Made by a program: the position numbers and the translations under genes. Under the pieces are notes generated by a model. The model saw nothing but the letters and a program-made list of their open reading frames with translations. It ran no database searches and had not been told where the DNA came from. A DNA stretch of 44,272 nucleotides from GWB1-39-12 sp964435575 (GTDB taxonomy: Bacteria; Patescibacteriota; Microgenomatia; UBA8517), in NCBI GenBank assembly GCA_964435575.1, contig CAYSZS010000007.1, positions 1-44,272 of the forward strand. The letters run 5' to 3'. Positions 1 through 8,290 of the stretch are shown here, one piece after another. Numbering within the stretch: the stretch's first letter is position 1; each line of letters opens with the position of its first letter.

Positions 1-381
1 CCAGAAAAAGCAGAAGCCCTAGTCTTTGCTCGACAGATTGAAGGCCTATCAGAAAAACATGCCTCAACCGTTTTGGGAATAACAACCGATGAGGCTTTAA
101 TAAAGGGAAATGATCCCAATATGGGAATATCTCCCAAGAACGAAAGTTCGCTAAAAATAGAACCCCTCCCAGAAGGGGCCAGTGGGCTAGCATTTAGTGT
201 TAATACAAGCACTCTTCCAGAAGAATACAAGAAAATTCCAAATTTTCTAAGCGACGTTGAGAAAGCAAGAAGGCCCGTGCAAATTGACTTTTTAAGCATA
301 AATATAGAGGAGAAAGAGGAGCAAAAAACGCTTGTAGTCAGGCTTGAGGGGAGGCTTCCCTATTTTAACTTAAAGGAATAG
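1..381 (+). CDS. PilO-like pilus assembly protein, 3' part (truncated by window edge)
   Basis: The reading frame is open from base 1, so the start lies outside the window; the TTG at 73 is an internal codon. About 126 residues are visible. The C-terminal stretch (NTSTLPEEYKKIPNFLSDVE, then a run of alternating hydrophobic and charged residues ending VRLEGRLPYF) resembles the periplasmic ferredoxin-like domain of PilO, the inner-membrane alignment protein of type IV pili, in which a short local-difference sentence such as IDFLSINIEE precedes the final strand. The next gene starts 10 nt downstream and encodes a one-TM protein, which fits the end of a pilMNO-type operon. The assignment rests on fold-like pattern and context, not on a catalytic motif; another periplasmic alpha/beta protein is possible. 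Confidence 0.5.
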   Translation, partial: PEKAEALVFARQIEGLSEKHASTVLGITTDEALIKGNDPNMGISPKNESSLKIEPLPEGASGLAFSVNTSTLPEEYKKIPNFLSDVEKARRPVQIDFLSINIEEKEEQKTLVVRLEGRLPYFNLKE

Positions 382-391
382 GTTAAACAAA

Positions 392-715
392 ATGAGAAAA
401 CCAAAAGCACCACACCTGGTAACGGTCGCAATATTTACAACTATTACGACCATTTTTTGGATATTTTTCAGTCTTTATAGAATTTTAGCTACAGAGTCTC
501 TTCCTAAAGTCGACCCAAAACTATTAGAACCGCTCAATCCCGAACTGGATAGAGAAGCTCTCAATTTACTGGAAGAAAGAGTGTATTTTGAAGAGACTGA
601 TATTACGAAGCCGTTTTTTGTCCCACTTTTACCAATTCCCACAGGCATATCCGAAGAACCACCACCAGAAGAAACTGTCGAAGAATCAACGGAATCAGCA
701 AATACACCGATCTAG
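392..715 (+). CDS. Single-TM protein following the PilO-like gene
   Basis: 107 residues. A basic N-terminus is followed by one hydrophobic segment (about residues 8-30), then a polar extracytoplasmic part with a short acidic helix (LNLLEERVYFEETDI) and a Pro-Glu-rich tail. It starts 10 nt after the PilO-like stop, so it is probably co-transcribed with it. A small bitopic protein at this position is often a pilus-platform accessory, but there is no conserved motif that I recognise. Function unknown; a pilus-related role is inferred from position only. Confidence 0.55.
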   Translation: MRKPKAPHLVTVAIFTTITTIFWIFFSLYRILATESLPKVDPKLLEPLNPELDREALNLLEERVYFEETDITKPFFVPLLPIPTGISEEPPPEETVEESTESANTPI

Positions 716-747
716 TAGATTACATATTAATATGAAAGTATGTCCCA

Positions 748-776
748 TTGACTGAAAGCTTTTTCACCCATATCAT
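748..776 (+). promoter_or_regulatory. Predicted sigma70-type promoter for the 799 gene
   Basis: TTGACT at 748-753 and TATCAT at 771-776 are separated by 17 nt. An AAGGA at 783-787 lies 11 nt before the ATG at 799. This separates the surface-protein genes from the pilus operon. Confidence 0.5.
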
Positions 777-798
777 AATTTAAGGAAATATATCTAAA

Positions 799-1842
799 AT
801 GTCTGACGATAATCTCAAAAAGAATGTGGGTGCGCCAAGCATCCCAGGCCCCTCTGATACGGGAGTTTCCTCCACTGCCACTCCTCTCATGGATCAAGGA
901 TCTCCAACGCCCTTACCCCAAACCCAGACCTCCGCAACCGCGGACGCATCATTGACGACGCCAAATTCGGCAAATACAAATGGGGAAGACTCGGTAGTCT
1001 CCGAAGACAAAAAAGATGGCGGTCAAAATATTCCCTTAGCGAGCGGCGAACCGGAATCTGTAGTTACCTCTCCCCACACGCCAAAAAAATACGGCGGGAA
1101 AAAAATCATAGCCACAATTTTTGGAGTGCTACTTTTGATCGGCGGAGTCGCCGCCGGAGTCATCTTGGTTCAACGCCAACAAGAAATCTCAGAAAGGGCG
1201 GCGAGTGGAAAAGAATGCTCTCAGTCACCCAACTGCATCTTATTGGACGAACCGGGAAATTCAGGAAGCTTCATTGCCCCCCGAGCAATTGTGGCGGTAC
1301 TCATCACCGCAAAAGACGTCTTTGCCTATCAACCCGGCGACACAAACGACGGCTGCTACCATGTTGTCATCGATGGAACTTATCTATCTTGGAATAGAGT
1401 AGGAACGGGGCCTGACTGCAAAGATGTAAGTAATGTCCAAGTGAAAATGGTGGAAGGAGGGCAGATAACTCCTACTCTGGCCCCGACCCCAACCGAAACT
1501 CCACCCCCCGGGGAAACACCAACCCCCAAGCCAACCTCCCCGCCAGTCAAAAGTGCGAAGTGCTTAAATGTCAAAGCCTATGATGCCAACTGGAATGTAT
1601 TATCATCGGATGATCTCAAAAATCTTTCTCCTGGGAACACAGTTCGCTTTGCGGTCGCCGGGGAAGCAACAAGCGGGTCATTCGACAAAGCACGTTTCAG
1701 TCTAAATAATAGCTCTTTGGGAGAAACGTCGAATAAAAAACCGGGAACACAAGAATTCTATGTTGAATACGAAATTCCAGAAAACGTCACTGATTTCCAA
1801 GTAAAAGGTGAGGTTCACCACAGTGAACTTGGCTGGATTTAA
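799..1842 (+). CDS. Bitopic surface protein with Ser/Thr/Pro-rich N-terminus and beta-sandwich-like C-terminus
   Basis: 347 residues. The first ~95 residues are low-complexity Ser/Thr/Pro and probably cytoplasmic and disordered. One TM helix follows (about 101-123, preceded by KKYGGKK). The outside part holds a Cys-containing domain, a Thr-Pro linker (about 225-250) and a C-terminal ~95-residue domain beginning KCLNVKAYDANWN and ending VHHSELGWI. That ending looks like a complete domain rather than a truncation. The next gene begins 4 nt after the stop and has the same design (N-terminal TM, Thr-Pro linker), so the two form a unit of envelope proteins. No enzymatic motif is visible; binding or adhesion is a guess. 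Confidence 0.7.
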   Translation: MSDDNLKKNVGAPSIPGPSDTGVSSTATPLMDQGSPTPLPQTQTSATADASLTTPNSANTNGEDSVVSEDKKDGGQNIPLASGEPESVVTSPHTPKKYGGKKIIATIFGVLLLIGGVAAGVILVQRQQEISERAASGKECSQSPNCILLDEPGNSGSFIAPRAIVAVLITAKDVFAYQPGDTNDGCYHVVIDGTYLSWNRVGTGPDCKDVSNVQVKMVEGGQITPTLAPTPTETPPPGETPTPKPTSPPVKSAKCLNVKAYDANWNVLSSDDLKNLSPGNTVRFAVAGEATSGSFDKARFSLNNSSLGETSNKKPGTQEFYVEYEIPENVTDFQVKGEVHHSELGWI

Positions 1843-1846
1843 AAAC

Positions 1847-2548
1847 ATGATTGACTTTTTGAAAGGAAAAGTTGTAACCGCGCTTATAGTTATTGCTACA
1901 GTAATATTAGCCGGTGTGGCCATATTTACTGCCTTAAGACTTTATCAACTAAGGAAAGAGTCTGTATCTCTGACCTCGCCAGAAAGTCAACTTCAAGCCT
2001 GGGACTGCAGCAAATATACATTTGCACTTGATGCAAATGGGGTTGTTACAGTAACCAACAGCTCTTCCCAAAACGAACCACCCCAAGAAGCCAAAGTATA
2101 TATAGATGAAACGCTTATTGCCACTTTTGATGTACCCGCATTAAGCCCGGGACAGAAAGGAACTTTAGGAACTGTCCAAATTCCGACGAGTGAATTTAGC
2201 TGGAAGATAATCGGAACAAAAGACTGTCAAAACTCCGGAAGCTCTTCCTCCAAAAAATCCTGTGAGCTTTTGACCTTTACTATTTCAAAAGTAACACCCA
2301 CCCCAACGTCTATCTCAACGCCCACTCCGACAGAGCGACCAATAGGGGGTAATAGTCCTACTCCCACACCAACCGAAGCTCCTGCGTCAACTTCAACTCC
2401 TACGCCGACAACCGGAGGGGGGGTTTCAGCAGCTTCTCCCACACCGGGCGGCGCCGCACTTCCTGGCGCTGGAATCGCTTTTCCAACAATCATAGGTCTA
2501 ACACTCGGGATTCTCCTTCTTTTGGGGGCAGTACTTCTGGCAATTTAG
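1847..2548 (+). CDS. Surface protein with N-terminal TM, Thr-Pro stalk and C-terminal LPGAG-TM anchor
   Basis: 233 residues from ATG 1847, chosen because the frame upstream overlaps the previous gene and the hydrophobic segment (about 9-31) then sits at the N-terminus. A ~110-residue domain with Trp and Cys (AWDCSK near residue 50) follows, then a long (T/P)-rich linker. The end is ALPGAGIAFPTIIGLTLGIL plus more hydrophobic residues, stopping at LLAI. This resembles an LPxTG-type sorting signal (LPGAG, then TM) but lacks the usual basic tail. Archaeosortase- or sortase-type processing, or simple C-terminal membrane anchoring, are both possible. Tightly linked to the 799 gene. Confidence 0.65.
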   Translation: MIDFLKGKVVTALIVIATVILAGVAIFTALRLYQLRKESVSLTSPESQLQAWDCSKYTFALDANGVVTVTNSSSQNEPPQEAKVYIDETLIATFDVPALSPGQKGTLGTVQIPTSEFSWKIIGTKDCQNSGSSSSKKSCELLTFTISKVTPTPTSISTPTPTERPIGGNSPTPTPTEAPASTSTPTPTTGGGVSAASPTPGGAALPGAGIAFPTIIGLTLGILLLLGAVLLAI

Positions 2549-2570
2549 TCTTCTTACATATTTTCTTAGT

Positions 2571-2579
2571 TGATATACT
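2571..2579 (+). promoter_or_regulatory. Extended -10 element for the glycosylation operon
   Basis: TGATATACT is a TGn-extended -10 hexamer ending 10 nt before ATG 2590. An AAGGTG between the two could act as a very short-spaced ribosome site. Confidence 0.45.
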
Positions 2580-2589
2580 TCAAGGTGAA

Positions 2590-4248
2590 ATGGTCGTACC
2601 CAAAATTATCAAAAAATTAGACAGGTTTGAGATAACTTTATTTCTAGCTCTTTTTGCCTTTTCAGTTCTTTTGATGTGGAAAACGTTTCAGGTAACTCCA
2701 GATGGTAATCTTAAATTAGCGTCTCGGGTTTGGAGTGATTTTGCCGCAACGATTCCTCTCATCAGGTCTTTTTCACTTGGTTCAAATTTTCCGCCTCAAT
2801 ATCCAATTTTTGCGGGTCCACCAATCCGCTATCATTTTGCCTTTTTCGCAACCGTTGGTTTAATGGAAAAAATCGGCATCAGGCTCGACTGGGCTCTAAA
2901 TTCTCTAAGTACGATGTCCTTTTTCCTATTAACGATTGCAATTTATTATCTGGGTAAAATAATTTTTAAAAGTAAAAAGGTTGGAATCCTCTCGGTTATA
3001 CTTTTTCTTTTTAACGGTTCCTGGGGATTTTTAGAATTCTTTAGAAAAAATCCGATATCCTTGAATATTCTAGACGATATGGTGAAAAATAGAGAATTCT
3101 CCTCTTTCGGACCGTATGACGGAAAAATTGTTTCAGCTTTCTGGAGTCTTAACATATTTACTAACCAAAGACATCTCGCCTTAGGCTATGCTTCGTTTCT
3201 TTTCCTGATTCTTGGGTTCTATATATTTTCTAAACACCCGGGGAAATTAACTTGGGCTAAAACCCTTCTAATGGGAATATTTTTAGGATTATTCCCCTTC
3301 ATACACCTTGCAGCTTTTGCAATGATGGGGATCGCTTTGGCTACTTTCTTTCTCATTTATCCTAAACTCCGAACGAAACTACTAGTTGTTGGAACCATCG
3401 CGATCATACTAGCAATCCCACAGTACCTTTATATGGGTAGTCCGGCGGGGGAAACCAAACTTTTTAATCCCGGCTATTTGGTTGAAGATAAAACTCTATA
3501 TGGATATTTGACCTATTGGTTTATGAATCTAGGAATTGGCTTAATCCTAGGTCCCACTGGTTTTATTCTAGCTAATAAATCTCAGAGAAAACTCCTAATT
3601 CCATTTATAGTACTTTTTATTATTGGAAATCTTTTTCAATTCTCCCCCGAAGTAGCTGCCAATCATAAATTTTTTAACCTTTATTCAACAGGAGCAAACA
3701 TTTTCGTTGCATACCTTTTAGTAAAATTGTGGAAGAATAAATATATAGGGAAAGTGGGCTTTTCAGTTTTATTGTTATCTTTGACTCTTACAGGCATCAT
3801 TGATCTTTTTCCAATACTCAATGACAAATACATAACACTAGAAGATATACCAAACAACAAAGTAGCTAATTTTATTAAAGAAAGTACCCCAAAGGACGCT
3901 GTTTTTCTAAACGCTCAATTTCTTTATGATCCAGCTAGTATTGCAGGTAGAAAGATTTTTATGGGCTGGCCATACTTTCCCTGGGGAACTGGGTATGACA
4001 CACATAAAAGAGGCCAAGCTATGGAAAACATTTTGGATTCTTCAAACATCTACTCTATGTGTAATCTGCTAGAAAAAGAGGGTCTAGACTATATTGAAAT
4101 ACAAAAACCCACAACTCTTGAGGACATTTATATAAATTATTCATTTTTTGAAGAAAACTTTGAAAAAATTTACTACGATCCTAAAAATGAATTTTCCATT
4201 TATAAACCAGGTACTAGCTGTGATAGACTAACTCCCAGTATAAATTAA
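2590..4248 (+). CDS. Polytopic GT-C-type membrane protein related to the DUF2298 protein downstream
   Basis: 552 residues, with about 10-12 hydrophobic segments over the first ~415 and a soluble C-terminal ~130 residues. The first large extracytoplasmic loop (about residues 36-85) carries acidic residues and the sentence YPIFAGPPIRYHFAFF. The gene at 6214 has MWFAGKPINYYWFGHLW in the same place, so the two look like distant paralogues. GT-C enzymes use lipid-phosphate sugars and transfer them outside the membrane, with an early-loop acidic residue as catalytic base. It opens a run of four plus-strand genes with a methyltransferase and a GT39-like protein. Probable role: surface glycan or glycoprotein assembly. 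Substrate unknown. Confidence 0.6.
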   Translation: MVVPKIIKKLDRFEITLFLALFAFSVLLMWKTFQVTPDGNLKLASRVWSDFAATIPLIRSFSLGSNFPPQYPIFAGPPIRYHFAFFATVGLMEKIGIRLDWALNSLSTMSFFLLTIAIYYLGKIIFKSKKVGILSVILFLFNGSWGFLEFFRKNPISLNILDDMVKNREFSSFGPYDGKIVSAFWSLNIFTNQRHLALGYASFLFLILGFYIFSKHPGKLTWAKTLLMGIFLGLFPFIHLAAFAMMGIALATFFLIYPKLRTKLLVVGTIAIILAIPQYLYMGSPAGETKLFNPGYLVEDKTLYGYLTYWFMNLGIGLILGPTGFILANKSQRKLLIPFIVLFIIGNLFQFSPEVAANHKFFNLYSTGANIFVAYLLVKLWKNKYIGKVGFSVLLLSLTLTGIIDLFPILNDKYITLEDIPNNKVANFIKESTPKDAVFLNAQFLYDPASIAGRKIFMGWPYFPWGTGYDTHKRGQAMENILDSSNIYSMCNLLEKEGLDYIEIQKPTTLEDIYINYSFFEENFEKIYYDPKNEFSIYKPGTSCDRLTPSIN

Positions 4249-4257
4249 TTTACTATC

Positions 4258-4971
4258 ATGAATCTTCCACGCGATATCACACTTAAAATCAGTAAGGTTC
4301 TAGATAACTGGATACCTCCCACAATTAGAGATTCAAAATATTTTATATATCTGCCTTTCAAATTGATGTTCCGGGAGAAAGTAGATATTTTCTTAACATT
4401 TAAAGAAAAGGCACCCTACATGACCGAGGAAGAGTACGTAAAACTTTACAAAGAGATTGATCCTTATCTCATTCAAAGAGAAACATCGTTGAATTCTGAA
4501 AGTATACGCTCAATTCTAAGGTCGATAAAAGGTAAAACTGTTTTGGAGGTGGGATGCGGCAAAGCGTACTTAGCTAAAAAGCTGTCTAAAAAATATCTAG
4601 TAACTGCCGTGGACATTTTAGTTGACGCATCAATCAAAAAAGAAAATGGCAATATACATTTCATTAACGCAAACGTAGAGCATCTACCTTTTAAAAACAT
4701 GAGTTTTGAGACTACAATTTGTACTCACACCTTAGAGCATGTACAAAAGTTTGATAAGGCGGTGAGCGAGCTAAGACGTGTCACCAAAAAGCGTTTAATT
4801 CTTGTCGTGCCGATGCAAAAACCCTATAAATATACATTTGATCTACACCTAAGATTCTTTCCCTTTTTGCATTCTTTCCTCTTAGCTTTAAGAGATATCG
4901 GGGAAAAACCAAAAAATTTTGTTTGTAAAAACATTGACGGGGATATTTTTTATTACGAGAATAGGTTTTAG
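4258..4971 (+). CDS. Class I SAM-dependent methyltransferase
   Basis: 237 residues. Motif I is VLEVGCGKAYLAKKL (about residues 96-110). The acidic residue of strand 2 is in VTAVDI, and the motif II-like part is NVEHLPF followed by SFETTICTHTLEHV, as in the Methyltransf_11 group. There are ~85 residues before the Rossmann core and a short, basic, aromatic C-terminus. The gene starts 9 nt after the preceding GT-C gene and is followed 5 nt later by a GT39-like gene, so it is most likely a tailoring enzyme (sugar O-methylation or lipid-linked intermediate). Acceptor not predictable. Confidence 0.8.
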   Translation: MNLPRDITLKISKVLDNWIPPTIRDSKYFIYLPFKLMFREKVDIFLTFKEKAPYMTEEEYVKLYKEIDPYLIQRETSLNSESIRSILRSIKGKTVLEVGCGKAYLAKKLSKKYLVTAVDILVDASIKKENGNIHFINANVEHLPFKNMSFETTICTHTLEHVQKFDKAVSELRRVTKKRLILVVPMQKPYKYTFDLHLRFFPFLHSFLLALRDIGEKPKNFVCKNIDGDIFYYENRF

Positions 4972-4976
4972 CTCTT

Positions 4977-6206
4977 ATGTATAAACCTAATTTAAAAACA
5001 ATCTTACTTATTGGCTTGATCATATTTATTTCAATCTTTCCTCGTCTTTGGAAACTAGAGCAAAAACCTCCGATTATTGTCGATGAATATGCAAATATAA
5101 GGATGATTAAGTCATTATTGGAAAATAGAAATTTTAACCCGCTGGAATTTCATTGGGACTATAGTAAAACAATCTTCACATACTACCCAACGATTTTATT
5201 GATTAAACTGACAGGAACTGGAAACGATTTATTTTACTTAAGATTAACCTCTGTAATTTACAGCCTCCTTGCGTTGATCCCATTCTTTCTTCTTACCCGA
5301 AGATTGACCACTAATGTAACTGCTTTCGCTACAACATTACTATTCGCCAATAGCTATTACTTTTTGCAATTTTCAAGGGTAGGGTGGATAGATATAACAT
5401 TTGGTGTTGCATCAGGACTTTTTTTAATTTTGTTCTTGCAAAAAGCGTTTGATAGAAAAGAAAACCTTAGGCTAAATTGGGTTGTTGCCTCTGGCATTAC
5501 GGCGGGAATAATTTTCCACGCATATAGAGGAGCAAACGTTCTTATTTTCCTTTCCTATTCATACTTAATCTTTCTGCTATTCACAAATCATATTAGCTTT
5601 AAAAAATCTTTTATGACTTTTGGACTTTTTTTCTTTACATTCTTATTTATTTCATTACCTTGGCTTATCAAAATTTCCAAAAACTTAGATAAATATAACT
5701 TGAGGGCTAACGTCGTGTACATAAAAAACGCCCGAATTCCTTATCACGGACTATCTTTAAAAAGAGATATTATGAAATATCAGATCCTGACGTCAGTTAA
5801 ATCCTGGATATTTTTGGAGGGGGTGGTTGGAGGAAGTGAGGAAACCCCCAGATATTTGCCGGAAACATTTCCTCCTTTGAACATCTTCGTCAGAATTTCT
5901 TTCTGGGCAGGTATGATAATTTCCATATTAAATTATCATTACTTGAAAAAAACCGGGTTTTGGCTTCTCATTATTATCACAACTATTATTTTCGGACAAA
6001 TACTAACTGTTCATCCACCAAACGGTGCAAGAGGACTAATAATGCTACCCTCTTACTACATAATTGCCTCCATTTTTTTCTATAAAATTCATGAAGTTTC
6101 GGGTAAAAGCAAAGTTGTTTTGGCGGGAATAACCCTCCTGTCCTTTATTTTTTCCATACAGGATTTTCTTTTTTACCAATTTTGGATGGAATGGATAAAG
6201 GTATAA
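4977..6206 (+). CDS. GT39/ArnT-like membrane glycosyltransferase
   Basis: 409 residues, polytopic with about ten TM segments. After the first TM (about 8-22) comes KPPIIVDEYANIRMIKSLL; the VDE acidic pair in the first extracytoplasmic loop matches the catalytic acidic position of the PMT/ArnT family. A later loop has FPRLWKLEQ and, near the end, VHPPNGARGLIMLP. The family transfers sugars from polyprenyl phosphate to proteins, lipids or glycans on the outer face of the membrane. The stop codon TAA (6204-6206) is part of the -10 hexamer of the next gene. Confidence 0.7.
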   Translation: MYKPNLKTILLIGLIIFISIFPRLWKLEQKPPIIVDEYANIRMIKSLLENRNFNPLEFHWDYSKTIFTYYPTILLIKLTGTGNDLFYLRLTSVIYSLLALIPFFLLTRRLTTNVTAFATTLLFANSYYFLQFSRVGWIDITFGVASGLFLILFLQKAFDRKENLRLNWVVASGITAGIIFHAYRGANVLIFLSYSYLIFLLFTNHISFKKSFMTFGLFFFTFLFISLPWLIKISKNLDKYNLRANVVYIKNARIPYHGLSLKRDIMKYQILTSVKSWIFLEGVVGGSEETPRYLPETFPPLNIFVRISFWAGMIISILNYHYLKKTGFWLLIIITTIIFGQILTVHPPNGARGLIMLPSYYIIASIFFYKIHEVSGKSKVVLAGITLLSFIFSIQDFLFYQFWMEWIKV

Positions 6207-6207
6207 T
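6202..6207 (+). promoter_or_regulatory. -10 hexamer, leaderless promoter of the DUF2298 gene
   Basis: TATAAT ends 6 nt before ATG 6214 and overlaps the stop codon of the preceding gene. Confidence 0.55.
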
Positions 6208-6213
6208 TCAACG

Positions 6214-8238
6214 ATGGATACTGATCTGACATATTTAGTAATTTGGTGGCTTACTTTCTTTTTAGTAGGCATCATAAACCTACCTTTGAGTTTATTGGTA
6301 TTTAAAAAGTCCGCAGACGTTGGTTATGGATTTTCTAAAACGCTCGGTTTTTTATTAATTACTTATCTATTATTTTTTGGATCAACCATCCATCTTTTTC
6401 CCTTCAGTCTACTTTCAATCTACATAATTGGCGCAAGCGTTCTTCTAATTAATCTTTTCTTATTATGGAAAAACAAAACCCATCTAATACTCAAGTTTAA
6501 AAAAAATCTAAGGGTCATGCTCTTTCAAGAAATCCTTTTTACTTTAGGACTATTCTTTTGGTCATATGTCCGTTCACACCAGCCGGATATCAATGGTCTT
6601 GAAAAATTCATGGATTTTGGTTTCATTAACTCAATTTTAAGAAGCGAGTATCTTCCACCAACCGATATGTGGTTTGCAGGAAAACCCATTAACTACTATT
6701 GGTTTGGCCATCTTTGGGTGGCTGTTGCGACAAAACTTTCCCAAATTCCTTCCGCCATAACTTACAACTTAATGTTGGCAACAATTCTGGGCTTGACATT
6801 AAACGGCGCTTTTTCAATTTCTTCAACTTTGGTTAAAAATGCCAGAATAAAAATCAAGAGAAGATCTCTTCTTGCTGCCGGTATTATTTCAGCAATACTT
6901 TTGACCTTTGCAGGAAACTTCCATACCCCGATTTATCTTTTAAAGGAAGGGGGAGACAAATATTGGTATCCTGACGCAACCCGCTTCATCGGCTATAATC
7001 CCGAAACCAACGATAAAACCATCCACGAATTCCCAATCTATTCATTTGTTGTCTCTGACCTACACGCTCATCTTATAAATTTGCCCTTTGTCCTTTTATA
7101 TATTGGGCTTTTACTAAGATATATATTACTTGCGAAAAGGTCTTTAATCGATTTTATACCACTGGGTTTTATACTGGGCGTTATGTTTATGACCAGCGCT
7201 TGGGATTTTGGAAATTACGCGCTGACAACGGGTGGCGTAATAATCCTTTCTACCCTAAAACGAAAAGGTCTTAACCCTTCCTCTATTTTTGAATTTGGCG
7301 TATCTTCCGCATCAATTGTCCTCATTGGTTTAACGATAACCCTTCCATTCCTTCTTAATTTTGAATCAATTGCTCAAGGGATAGCATTTGTAAAAGCGAG
7401 AACTCCCATTTGGCAGCTTGGGGTTCTTTGGGGGTTTCCTGGAGTATTAACACTTATTTATGGAGTGGTCTTATCTAAAAAATGGCCAGGATTAAAAAGG
7501 TCAGATCTATTTGTTGCAGGCCTTTTAATCACCTCTTGGGTTCTAATATTTTTACCCGAAATAATTTATGTAAAAGATATATATATCGCGTCCCACCATA
7601 GGGCTAATACAATGTTTAAGCTTACTTACCAGGCATTTGTGATGAGCTACCTTACGACCGGCTATATAGTCGTGAGAAGTATTAAATCACTTAGAAAGTT
7701 TTTCCCTAGATTATTACTATCCTTATTTTACTTACTAATTTTTGCCTCGATTCTAAGATACCCCTTTATCGCAACCAAATCCTATTATGCGGATTTGAAA
7801 ACTTATAGAGGTTTATCAGGAGAAAATTGGCTGAAAACTCAAAACCCTGATATCTTGGAAGTAATCATCTTTCTTAGAGAAAATGTTAAGGGACAACCAG
7901 TAATTCTAGAAGCGCCTGGGGATTCCTACACAGAATTTAATGTCGTATCCTCCTACACCGGTCTTCCCACAGTCTCGGGCTGGTTTGTCCACGAATGGCT
8001 TTGGCGTGGAACTTCAGAAATCCCCCAAGCCCGCGTCGCTGACATCACGCAAATTTATACCTCAGAAAATATTGAAATAACTAAAAGTTTTTTAAAAAAA
8101 TATAAAGTTTCATATGTCGTAGTAGGAAATTTCGAGCGAGAAAAATACCCAAATTTAGTCGAAGAAAAATTCGCCAAACTTGGCAAAATAGACTTTTCTT
8201 CAGGGAATACAAGGATTTATCAAATTACGCGAATGTGA
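6214..8238 (+). CDS. DUF2298 / YYY-type membrane protein (GT-C superfamily)
   Basis: 674 residues, polytopic. The family sentence PPTDMWFAGKPINYYWFGHL (about residues 149-168) is the feature that names this group (Chlor_Arch_YYY, DUF2298). Other family marks are a loop with EFPIYSFVVSDLHAHLINLPF and MTSAWDFGNYALTTGG. The last ~130 residues form a soluble domain. The biochemical function is not established; the fold and its neighbours suggest a polyprenyl-phosphate-sugar glycosyltransferase. The gene ends with TGA, evidence that TGA is a stop here. It has its own leaderless-type -10 within the operon. Confidence 0.8.
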   Translation: MDTDLTYLVIWWLTFFLVGIINLPLSLLVFKKSADVGYGFSKTLGFLLITYLLFFGSTIHLFPFSLLSIYIIGASVLLINLFLLWKNKTHLILKFKKNLRVMLFQEILFTLGLFFWSYVRSHQPDINGLEKFMDFGFINSILRSEYLPPTDMWFAGKPINYYWFGHLWVAVATKLSQIPSAITYNLMLATILGLTLNGAFSISSTLVKNARIKIKRRSLLAAGIISAILLTFAGNFHTPIYLLKEGGDKYWYPDATRFIGYNPETNDKTIHEFPIYSFVVSDLHAHLINLPFVLLYIGLLLRYILLAKRSLIDFIPLGFILGVMFMTSAWDFGNYALTTGGVIILSTLKRKGLNPSSIFEFGVSSASIVLIGLTITLPFLLNFESIAQGIAFVKARTPIWQLGVLWGFPGVLTLIYGVVLSKKWPGLKRSDLFVAGLLITSWVLIFLPEIIYVKDIYIASHHRANTMFKLTYQAFVMSYLTTGYIVVRSIKSLRKFFPRLLLSLFYLLIFASILRYPFIATKSYYADLKTYRGLSGENWLKTQNPDILEVIIFLRENVKGQPVILEAPGDSYTEFNVVSSYTGLPTVSGWFVHEWLWRGTSEIPQARVADITQIYTSENIEITKSFLKKYKVSYVVVGNFEREKYPNLVEEKFAKLGKIDFSSGNTRIYQITRM

Positions 8239-8290
8239 TATTTATTCGTGTCATTCGGGTCTTAATTAGTATCATTCGTGTCGAGTTTAC
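8228..8290. repeat. CGAAT-word repeat, spanning the 3' end of the LCP gene
   Basis: The words GCGAATG, TATTCGTG, CATTCGGG and CATTCGTG recur within 60 nt. ATCATTCGTGTCGAGTT at 8271-8287 is repeated exactly at 9643-9659. The last eight codons of the LCP gene (KLDTNDTN) lie inside it. Confidence 0.6.

Noticed and set aside
1808..1846. GTG start at 1808 for the second surface protein
   Set aside because: It would overlap the preceding gene by 35 nt and put 13 polar residues before the TM; ATG 1847 follows the stop by 4 nt.
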